From a bacterium (lineage in GTDB: Bacteria > Patescibacteriota > Minisyncoccia > Moranbacterales > DUUL01): a stretch of DNA of 10,332 nucleotides. The notes beneath the pieces are model-generated. The model saw nothing but the letters and a program-made list of their open reading frames with translations, was not told the DNA's origin and made no database searches. Position 1 is the stretch's first letter, and each line of letters starts with the position of its first letter. Of the stretch, positions 6,495-10,332 are shown piece by piece. Both the position numbers and the translations under genes were made by a program. The DNA lies in assembly GCA_030641245.1 (NCBI GenBank), contig DAOWHU010000027.1:1-10332 (forward strand), read 5' to 3'.

Positions 6495-6917
6495 TTAATT
6501 TGCTGATAATTGATCAGCTTTATTTTTTGAATATCTTACCGCGTTCCATCTAAGCTTTACGAACATCATCCTTAGATAGAAAAAGTTCACCAATCCTTGC
6601 ATTTTCATTTTCTTCCAAAAAACCCTCTTGGGATTTAGTCGAATGACAGTTCCTGCACCAACTTTTAGATCTTTTTCGTCTCGGATGGCTTCCATTGTAG
6701 CATTCAAAATTCGGAAATCAGGCAAGTTTTTATCAACAATAACAATTTCAAATCTTTCATTGTTAATGATTTTAGCAGCTGTACTTCCTTCAAAAATGCT
6801 TTCAATTTTGCAGTTAATTCCCCTTTTTTCTAGATACTTATGAACCCCGATGGAAACTTCACTGTGATGATAATGAGAATAAGGAAACGCAATCAAGATT
6901 TTCAGCGATTTTTTCAA
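6495..6917 (-). CDS. Divergent receiver-like (flavodoxin-fold) protein of unknown function
   Basis: Start chosen at TTG 6917-6915: GGGAGG lies 6 nt upstream, whereas the frame's more distal TTG at 6944 has no ribosome site. This gives 140 aa. The layout resembles a receiver: strand KILIAF (6-11), a helix, EGSTAAKIINNERFEIVIVDKNLPD (about 43-67) like the alpha2-beta3 region, with D62 where a phosphoacceptor would be. However, the acidic pair expected after strand 1 is replaced by PYSHYHHSE, and the C-terminal part (NPKRVFWKKMKMQGLVNFFYLRMM...) is basic and aromatic and lacks a clear KP motif. It may be a degenerate receiver, or another Rossmann-like domain such as a B12-binding-type fold; function is not recognised. 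It is cotranscribed with the complete CheY-like protein 11 nt downstream, which suggests the two act together. Confidence 0.75.
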   Translation of the reverse strand: MKKSLKILIAFPYSHYHHSEVSIGVHKYLEKRGINCKIESIFEGSTAAKIINNERFEIVIVDKNLPDFRILNATMEAIRDEKDLKVGAGTVIRLNPKRVFWKKMKMQGLVNFFYLRMMFVKLRWNAVRYSKNKADQLSAN

Positions 6918-6926
6918 ATAACACCT
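6918..6926 (-). promoter_or_regulatory. Ribosome binding site fixing a TTG start
   Basis: GGGAGGTGTTAT-TTG on the minus strand puts a near-perfect Shine-Dalgarno 6 nt before TTG 6917. It decides the start of the receiver-like gene in favour of a non-ATG codon. Confidence 0.75.
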
Positions 6927-6989
6927 CCCGTGTTTATTTTTCAATTAATTATATAAAGTACTGCTTCATTTCTTATTTCAAACCACCTT

Positions 6990-7018
6990 ATAGTACCATC
7001 ACGGACAGATTTTGTCAA
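6990..7018 (-). promoter_or_regulatory. Strong sigma70-type promoter of the receiver operon
   Basis: Minus strand: TTGACA (7018-7013), exactly 17 nt, TACTAT (6995-6990). The -35 is perfect. Predicted start near 6983 leaves a leader of about 65 nt ahead of the TTG start. It sits directly after the terminator of the SPFH gene, so the receiver pair is an independent transcription unit. Confidence 0.8.
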
Positions 7019-7027
7019 TGAAATTAA

Positions 7028-7056
7028 AACAAGACTGTTTCGCGAACAGTCTTGTT
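7028..7056 (-). terminator. Terminator downstream of the SPFH gene
   Basis: A perfect 12-bp stem, AACAAGACTGTT (7028-7039) with AACAGTCTTGTT (7045-7056), loop TCGCG. On the minus strand it is followed by TTAATTT after the stem's terminal TT. Poly-T on the plus side is broken (AAAATTTT), so minus-strand use is favoured. Confidence 0.8.
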
Positions 7057-7083
7057 AAAATTTTACCAAGATTCGGCTTCTTT

Positions 7084-8097
7084 CTAAATACCCCTAAACA
7101 AAGGTATTCCGTTGTCACCAATCGGAACATAGATCGTTCCCTCTCGTTCTTGAAGATTTTTTATATATAGATAATTCAAATAACTTGGCGTCAAACTTTG
7201 ATTGATAATTTCCTGCGATTCTCTCTGTCCTTCCGCTTCGATGATTTTTCGCTCTTTTTCCTTTCGCTCTTTTTCCAAAACAAACTCCATTTTTTGGGCT
7301 TCTTGCTCAGCTTGAAGTTTTTGCTCAATTGATCCCTGAAGATCGGCCGGTAAAACCACATTTCTTAAAAGTAAATCTTCCAAAACAATTCCCCTCCCAG
7401 TCAATGAGCTTTCTAGATTTTCAAATATTTTTTGACCAATTTCAGTTCGTTTTTCAGAGTATATAACCTTGGCTTCATACTGAGCCACAATTTCTCGAAT
7501 AGAACTTTGAATGATTGGTCGAATTATTTTTTCTTCGTAATTCAATCCAACCTCTTTATAGACATCAGAGGCTTCTTTTTCGTCCAAACGATATAACACT
7601 GTGATATCCAAGGCTACGTCTAAACCCTCTTTTGTCAAAGCACCAATTGAGTCCACTCCCTGCTTTTTGCCTTCTTCGGCCGTTCCACTCATAGTGTACT
7701 CTTGAGTCCGAATAGTAATTTTAGTAATTTTAGCCAAAGGGTTTTTGAAATGTAGCCCCGAGCTCAGCTCTTGATCCCGCACTTTTCCGAACAAAGAATA
7801 AACTCCTGTTTCCCCGGCATCAATCACCACTATCATTAAAGGTAGTAAGATTATTAAAATAACAATCGCCACAACCAAACTGGTTCCTTTTTTGATTGAT
7901 TCCCCCAATTTTGAGAAATCAAAATTGTTATAAGTGCTCATATCATTTTTATTAAGATTAAATTTTTTGACTAGAAAAAATACCGCAAATAAAATTATTA
8001 AAAAAATAATACCATTCTTAAGCGATAATAGAAATAGAATCGCCAAAATTATCCAAAAATACTTCCTCACTTTATCGCTTTGCAAATTCATAGGCAC
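7084..8097 (-). CDS. SPFH/prohibitin-stomatin family membrane protein
   Basis: A membrane-anchored scaffold of the prohibitin/stomatin/HflK type; relatives form large rings that organise membrane domains and control membrane proteases. Seen: two N-terminal TM segments (about 12-27 and 29-45), a third at about 72-93, then the SPFH core from VIDAGETGVYSLFGKV. Core landmarks are SGLHFKNPLAKI (113-124), the VALDITVLYRLD strand (161-172), IIRPIIQSSIREIVAQY (191-207) and GIVLEDLLLRNVVLP (236-250). An AEQEAQKMEFVLEKERKEKERKIIEAEGQ coiled-coil/EA-rich helix (263-291) and QEIINQSLTPSYLNYLYIKNL (295-315) follow. Prohibitins normally have one N-terminal anchor, so the extra pair is a lineage extension, unless the true start is Met53. 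The GTG at 8097 and the ATG two codons later are equivalent candidates; neither has a close Shine-Dalgarno. No HflC or protease partner is adjacent. Confidence 0.92.
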   Translation of the reverse strand: MPMNLQSDKVRKYFWIILAILFLLSLKNGIIFLIILFAVFFLVKKFNLNKNDMSTYNNFDFSKLGESIKKGTSLVVAIVILIILLPLMIVVIDAGETGVYSLFGKVRDQELSSGLHFKNPLAKITKITIRTQEYTMSGTAEEGKKQGVDSIGALTKEGLDVALDITVLYRLDEKEASDVYKEVGLNYEEKIIRPIIQSSIREIVAQYEAKVIYSEKRTEIGQKIFENLESSLTGRGIVLEDLLLRNVVLPADLQGSIEQKLQAEQEAQKMEFVLEKERKEKERKIIEAEGQRESQEIINQSLTPSYLNYLYIKNLQEREGTIYVPIGDNGIPLFRGI

Positions 8098-8254
8098 GTT
8101 TAATTATATGTATAATACGCTTACCTCCCAGCCTTGCTCCTTTATTATACACGATTTTCCCAAATAGCAAGCCTCTATGGACAAAAACCCTAAAATTTGT
8201 TAAATTATTTCTTCAAGTAAGTAAACCAGTACCTTTAAAAAGAAGGAAAAGATT
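8098..8254. promoter_or_regulatory. Divergent promoter region between the SPFH gene and the small plus-strand pair
   Basis: For the SPFH gene the minus strand has an extended -10 TGTATAAT (8151-8144) without a good -35, then an isolated GGGAGGT (8129-8123) too far from the start, then arms ATTATA/TATAAT around 8103-8116. For the plus-strand pair there is TGGACA (8178-8183), 17 nt, TAAATT (8201-8206), a moderate match. I see no gene here. Confidence 0.45.
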
Positions 8255-8458
8255 ATGGTGCAAAAACTCGAAATAACCAAGGAAGATTTTGTGGAAGCTT
8301 CAAAAAAAATCTACCGAATGGCAAAAAAAGATTTCAACGCCTACCATAGCCATAGATTAAACCAGGTCAAAGGAGAAGAGACTGTTGCAACGGAAATATT
8401 CAAAGAGTATTTCCCTGGAAAATCTGCCGCCGGAATGAAGAAGGAGGCGGATGAATGA
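8255..8458 (+). CDS. Small hypothetical protein, first of a coupled pair
   Basis: A 67-aa highly charged, probably helical soluble protein that I do not recognise. AGAAGG lies 8 nt before the ATG, a good ribosome site, and a promoter-like pair is about 50 nt further up, so it is likely expressed. It is rich in Lys and Glu, with no Cys and no membrane segment. It ends in ATGA, sharing 4 nt with the next gene, so the two are probably translated together. With its partner it forms the only complete plus-strand transcription unit in the window. Confidence 0.72.
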   Translation: MVQKLEITKEDFVEASKKIYRMAKKDFNAYHSHRLNQVKGEETVATEIFKEYFPGKSAAGMKKEADE

Positions 8459-8784
8459 AAGAAATTATAATCGTTACAGCAACCCTGTCAATAACGGCCT
8501 TTCTTGTCTTGAGTTATTTTTACGGAGATCTCTGGTGGATGAAGTTTTCACTGAAAAAATTCTATGACAAGGGAGGCGCAGAGGGCTTTAGCCACAAATT
8601 TGACGAGTTTTTGGATTTCAGGTGTTATAACAAGAACGCCAAGCCTCTTGAAAAAAAACTCAAACGATTGACAAAAATTCTGGAGAAATATCATTTGAAA
8701 AAACAAATCTCCGAAAACTGTTTCAAACTTTTATCTGAAAAAATAAAAGACAAAGAAACGGATCTTCTCTTGGATGGTTGTTAG
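8455..8784 (+). CDS. Small membrane-anchored hypothetical protein, second of a coupled pair
   Basis: A 109-aa protein of unknown function. Residues 3-22 (EIIIVTATLSITAFLVLSYF) form a single N-terminal membrane anchor; the rest is a basic, largely helical soluble part with FDEFLDFRCY (49-58) and a Lys-rich KKLKRLTKILEKYHLKK stretch (about 67-83). AAGGAGG about 7 nt before the ATG, inside the end of the preceding gene, is a strong ribosome site. The ATGA overlap indicates coupled translation. A classic terminator begins about 10 nt after the TAG. A partner role with the 67-aa protein is inferred from coupling only. Confidence 0.75.
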   Translation: MKEIIIVTATLSITAFLVLSYFYGDLWWMKFSLKKFYDKGGAEGFSHKFDEFLDFRCYNKNAKPLEKKLKRLTKILEKYHLKKQISENCFKLLSEKIKDKETDLLLDGC

Positions 8785-8793
8785 TCCATCCAC

Positions 8794-8835
8794 AAAGCCG
8801 GCGACCTCTAAACAGGTCTCCGGCTTTCGTTTTTG
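8794..8835 (+). terminator. Rho-independent terminator of the small plus-strand pair
   Basis: Outer stem AAAGCCGG (8794-8801) with CCGGCTTT (8820-8827), inner stem GACCT/AGGTC, then CGTTTTTG. It is a stable two-part hairpin with a T run in the plus direction, 10 nt after the stop codon. Confidence 0.92.
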
Positions 8836-8847
8836 CCTACAAAAATA

Positions 8848-8871
8848 AAATCAGCATTAAAATACTGATTT
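8848..8871 (-). terminator. Possible terminator of the two-TM membrane protein gene
   Basis: A perfect 7-bp stem AAATCAG/CTGATTT (8848-8854 with 8865-8871). Read on the minus strand it is followed by TTATTTTTG, about 50 nt after the stop of the gene at 8921. The stem is A+T-rich, so termination would be weak. Confidence 0.45.
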
Positions 8872-8920
8872 AAATAATGATTTTAATATATATTTAATCG
8901 CAAGCACTAAATGGAAAAAC

Positions 8921-9211
8921 CTATTTTTTCTTAAACCGCCAATGGCGCTTCTGGATGTACACTACCTTCCACCAATACTGCCCCAGAAAATACCCGCCCA
9001 CAATTCCTAGGACCGGGAAGGTATATTGGACCCAAAATGGTAAAGCACACCAGCCCACTCTCAAAAAATAGGTCCCCTCAACAATCCTTCCTTCTGCAAA
9101 AGCTTGTCGAAGAATCGCTACTTCCAATAAAGCATGAGCGATAAAACTCAGCATAATCCCCAAAAAAATAGTCAACCCTACATAAATTTTCTTTTTTGTT
9201 TTTGTTTCCAT
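8921..9211 (-). CDS. Small two-TM membrane protein of unknown function
   Basis: The frame is open to an ATG at 9265, but that start would put the 28-bp palindrome inside the coding region; the ATG at 9211 (or 9217) gives a normal basic N-terminus followed by a TM helix. From 9211 the product is 96 aa: METKTKKK, TM1 about 9-32, an external or internal loop with GRIVEGTYF, TM2 about 58-79 (PFWVQYTFPVLGIVGGYFLG), then an aromatic/basic tail QYWWKVVYIQKRHWRFKKK. This pattern resembles small hypothetical membrane proteins I associate with Parcubacteria, but no function is known to me. No clear Shine-Dalgarno precedes any of the starts. The upstream DNA is unusual, with a palindrome and 12-bp repeats. 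Confidence 0.72.
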   Translation of the reverse strand: METKTKKKIYVGLTIFLGIMLSFIAHALLEVAILRQAFAEGRIVEGTYFLRVGWCALPFWVQYTFPVLGIVGGYFLGQYWWKVVYIQKRHWRFKKK

Positions 9212-9231
9212 CTTCATTTTTATTTTTCGAC

Positions 9232-9259
9232 CACACCCATATATCGATATATGGGTGTG
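9232..9259. promoter_or_regulatory. Perfect 28-bp palindrome (operator or leader hairpin)
   Basis: CACACCCATATAT on the left pairs without any mismatch with its complement on the right, centred on the CG at 9245-9246, so each half-site is 14 nt. It lies 21-48 nt before the preferred ATG of the two-TM protein, within its likely 5' leader. No T run follows, so it is not a standard terminator. Confidence 0.85.
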
Positions 9260-9275
9260 AATCAACTTTTATATT

Positions 9276-9304
9276 ATTATAAGTTTTGTTATAAGTTTTG
9301 TTAT
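9276..9304 (-). promoter_or_regulatory. Possible promoter of the two-TM protein gene
   Basis: Minus strand: ATAACA (9304-9299), 17 nt, TATAAT (9281-9276). The -10 is perfect and the -35 moderate. Both lie within or at the edge of the 12-bp repeat array, whose repeats contain further TATAAC strings. Confidence 0.4.
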
Positions 9305-9372
9305 GAATTTCATCGTAAATGTTATTGTGAATGTTGCTACAAATGTAAGTACATATGTAATGACCTTTGTAA
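9277..9372. repeat. Degenerate 12-bp tandem repeat, eight units
   Basis: Eight consecutive 12-nt units can be laid out without gaps. Units 1 and 2 (9277-9288, 9289-9300) are identical TTATAAGTTTTG; later units drift, for example TTATGAATTTCA, TCGTAAATGTTA, TTGTGAATGTTG, CTACAAATGTAA, GTACATATGTAA and TGACCTTTGTAA. Read on the plus strand the 12-nt period gives a Cys/Tyr-rich four-residue repeat, but there is no ribosome site for such a peptide. Confidence 0.7.
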
Positions 9373-9453
9373 TTATTTTTTTTCTTTTCCTTATTCTAAC
9401 ACGACCCAACCCCAATTCAAATTTAGAAATAATTACTGAACGATTTTTCCAAT

Positions 9454-9493
9454 TTTAAAAGGCTCAATCAAATTAGCGGTCGAGCCTTTTAAA
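9454..9493 (-). terminator. Terminator-like hairpin after the small Cys-containing gene
   Basis: A perfect 12-bp stem TTTAAAAGGCTC/GAGCCTTTTAAA (9454-9465 with 9482-9493) with a 16-nt loop. It begins about 10 nt after the stop of the minus-strand gene at 9503. The T tract is the stem's own TTTT, so it may work in both directions. Confidence 0.65.
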
Positions 9494-9502
9494 TAAGAAA
9501 TT

Positions 9503-9757
9503 TTAGAGTCGCCTTATTCTGGGAAAGCTAGGACGAACCTTTGAATGACACCTGGGACAAATTATAATATTAATTTTGGAGCCATCGTTCCCAGTTATTC
9601 TAACCTTTTCCGCGAACTGAAGTGAGGCTTCACAAAATTCATAATCAGAGCCAGGAACCCCATTCGGACATTTGCCATCGAGCGAAATCGGAATACAATC
9701 CAAATCGAACGTTCTTCGTTTCATATTCGTGATTTTTTCTTGCAATGATAATGACAT
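9503..9757 (-). CDS. Small Cys-containing hypothetical protein (possible zinc ribbon)
   Basis: An 84-aa protein that I cannot assign to a family. Five cysteines are visible: C21, C30, C42 and the CPRC pair C67/C70 followed by His71. CPRC looks like one knuckle of a zinc ribbon; the other ligands could come from C30 and C42, but their spacing is not a standard knuckle, so metal binding is only inferred. The C-terminus is basic and Pro/Arg-rich (VRPSFPRIRRL), which might contact nucleic acid. AGGAG lies 8 nt before the ATG, a strong ribosome site that sets the start. It has its own promoter-like sequence and a terminator-like hairpin, so it is a monocistronic unit. Confidence 0.72.
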   Translation of the reverse strand: MSLSLQEKITNMKRRTFDLDCIPISLDGKCPNGVPGSDYEFCEASLQFAEKVRITGNDGSKINIIICPRCHSKVRPSFPRIRRL

Positions 9758-9840
9758 CTTTTTCTCCTTTTTTTGACCCCTAAGACTGTTTCAAGGACTG
9801 TTGCTTACTTCTATATTAAACACTAACACAAATTAATTAT

Positions 9841-9870
9841 TTATAGTAACATTGTTATTTTAAAAGTCAA
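9841..9870 (-). promoter_or_regulatory. Candidate promoter of the small Cys-containing gene
   Basis: Minus strand: TTGACT (9870-9865), 18 nt, CTATAA (9846-9841), or 19 nt to TATAAA. It would give a leader of about 75-80 nt, which includes two GACTGTT direct repeats at 9785-9802. Confidence 0.5.
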
Positions 9871-9973
9871 CGTTTATTGCTGATTTTAATATGCATTTTT
9901 TTGCAATAAATTATCATCAGACATTCTTTCGTTATGAAAAAATCCTGATTGCTGATTACTGGTAACAAATTTG

Positions 9974-10044
9974 TCGGGATGCCGGGAATTGAACCCGGGT
10001 TATGTGACCCCCAGCCACACGTACTACCATTATACTACATCCCG
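9974..10044 (-). tRNA. tRNA-Pro (anticodon GGG)
   Basis: The minus strand folds as a complete 71-nt tRNA: acceptor CGGGATG/CATCCCG (7 bp), D stem GTAT/GTAC with loop AATGGTA, anticodon stem TGTGG/TCACA with loop CTGGGGG, 4-nt variable loop, T stem CCGGG/CCCGG with loop TTCAATT. The anticodon GGG is at 10012-10010 and reads CCC/CCU. C1-G72 with A73 are the bacterial tRNA-Pro identity features. The CCA end is not encoded (the next bases are CAA), so a CCA-adding enzyme is needed. Confidence 0.96.
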
Positions 10045-10054
10045 ATACGAAATT

Positions 10055-10083
10055 TTTATAAATAAAAATTTCTTAATTTTCAA
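10055..10083 (-). promoter_or_regulatory. Promoter of tRNA-Pro
   Basis: Minus strand: TTGAAA (10083-10078), exactly 17 nt, TATAAA (10060-10055). It is placed so that transcription would start only a few nucleotides before the mature tRNA 5' end at 10044. Confidence 0.65.
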
Positions 10084-10133
10084 TGACTTAATTTTCGATG
10101 TTTGAAATTAATAAACTTATTGAAAATTTTTAA

Positions 10134-10169
10134 ATTGTAAATTGATTGTAAATTGAAAATTGTAAATTG
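10134..10169. repeat. Short repeats ATTGTAAATTG (three copies)
   Basis: The 11-mer ATTGTAAATTG occurs at 10134-10144, directly again at 10145-10155, and after 3 nt at 10159-10169. Nearby ATTGAAAATT (10119-10128 and 10152-10161) is the inverse of AATTTTCAAT at 10075-10084. This is AT-rich non-coding DNA between the tRNA and the plus-strand gene. Confidence 0.7.
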
Positions 10170-10181
10170 CTCTGCTTCGTA

Positions 10182-10210
10182 TTGTCAATTTAACGAGTTA
10201 AATGTAGAAT
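10182..10210 (+). promoter_or_regulatory. Promoter with internal dyad for the membrane glycosyltransferase-like gene
   Basis: TTGTCA (10182-10187), exactly 17 nt, TAGAAT (10205-10210). The spacer is filled by the inverted repeat ATTTAAC-GA-GTTAAAT (10188-10203), an operator-like position. The ATG at 10232 would be about 15 nt from the predicted transcript start, and no Shine-Dalgarno is visible. Confidence 0.6.
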
Positions 10211-10231
10211 TGAATTACTTATATAAATTAA

Positions 10232-10332
10232 ATGAAAATGAAAATGTGCTTTGATTGGAAAAAGTCTTTGATTATATTAGTAGGAATTTTACTATTGGGT
10301 GGGTTTTTGAGAGTTTACAAACTCGGCAATAT
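10232..10332 (+). CDS. N-terminus of a membrane protein, probably GT39/ArnT-like glycosyltransferase (partial)
   Basis: Only 33 full codons lie in the window: MKMKMCFDWKK, then one strongly hydrophobic helix (SLIILVGILLLGGFL, residues 12-26), then RVYKLGN. A first TM helix followed by (F)LR-x-Y-x-LG is the usual opening of dolichyl-phosphate-mannose mannosyltransferase-like (GT39/PMT_2) and related polytopic glycosyltransferases, in which an acidic residue of the next loop is catalytic. That loop lies outside the window, so the family call rests on this short motif. Starts at codons 1, 3 or 5 (all ATG) cannot be told apart. The gene runs to the right edge on the plus strand, away from the tRNA. 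Confidence 0.6.
   Translation, partial: MKMKMCFDWKKSLIILVGILLLGGFLRVYKLGN

Noticed and set aside
6918..6944. Upstream TTG start for the receiver-like protein
   Set aside because: It would place the strong GGGAGG ribosome site inside the coding region, and no ribosome site precedes it.
8455..8458. UGA-as-glycine code (Gracilibacteria/SR1 type)
   Set aside because: TGA here ends a gene in a normal ATGA overlap with a strong ribosome site for the next gene, and none of the long conserved proteins needs in-frame UGA to be complete.
9277..9372. CRISPR array
   Set aside because: The units are 12 nt, contiguous and degenerate; there are no spacers and no cas genes.
9251..9439. Plus-strand Cys/Tyr-rich small protein encoded by the 12-bp repeats
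   Set aside because: There is no ribosome site, the start lies inside the palindrome, and the repeating peptide is explained by the 12-nt period. It was kept only as an alternative for the repeat's origin.
9900..9973. Terminator after tRNA-Pro
   Set aside because: There is a T run (GATTTTTTC) on the minus strand, but I could not form a convincing stem before it.

Overview
The window looks like a chromosomal stretch of a Candidate Phyla Radiation (Patescibacteria, probably Parcubacteria-like) bacterium. This is inferred from the low G+C, short proteins, compact gene order, small membrane proteins of unknown function and AT-rich palindromic intergenic DNA of the 'tcaaaattcaaaatt' kind. Genes use the standard bacterial code: TAA is the commonest stop, TAG ends four genes and TGA ends one. 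Lineage is an inference; no marker phylogeny was possible.

Left half (1-5788, all on the minus strand, read right to left): yebC (translation/regulatory factor), ruvC (Holliday junction nuclease), secF (protein export), a GT4 glycosyltransferase, pgk (phosphoglycerate kinase), a PfkB-family sugar kinase, and then the start of a CoA-binding protein resembling ADP-forming acyl/acetyl-CoA synthetases. That last reading frame is interrupted by TAG after 31-34 codons, exactly where the family usually has an aromatic residue. Good sigma70-like promoters precede yebC and secF. The yebC-ruvC gap holds a roughly 124-bp imperfect palindrome, and a second element of nearly the same size, bounded by inverted repeats, lies just upstream of the yebC promoter.

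Middle (6056-8097, minus strand): a two-gene operon with a near-consensus promoter, good Shine-Dalgarno sites and a strong terminator encodes a divergent receiver-like protein and a complete CheY-like receiver. Next comes an SPFH/prohibitin-family membrane protein with extra N-terminal membrane segments and its own terminator.

Right part (8098-10332): a plus-strand pair of small, translationally coupled unknown genes ends in a strong terminator. A minus-strand two-TM protein follows, whose upstream region carries a perfect 28-bp palindrome and eight degenerate 12-bp tandem repeats. Then come a small Cys-containing minus-strand protein, a tRNA-Pro(GGG) without encoded CCA, and the first 33 codons of a plus-strand membrane protein that resembles GT39-type glycosyltransferases, with a dyad inside its promoter.

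Functionally the left block joins housekeeping (translation, recombination, secretion) with lower glycolysis, sugar phosphorylation and possibly acetate/ATP formation, in keeping with a fermentative minimal metabolism. The remainder is signalling, membrane organisation and lineage-specific small genes. I see no CRISPR array, insertion sequence with transposase, phage gene or recognisable defence system.
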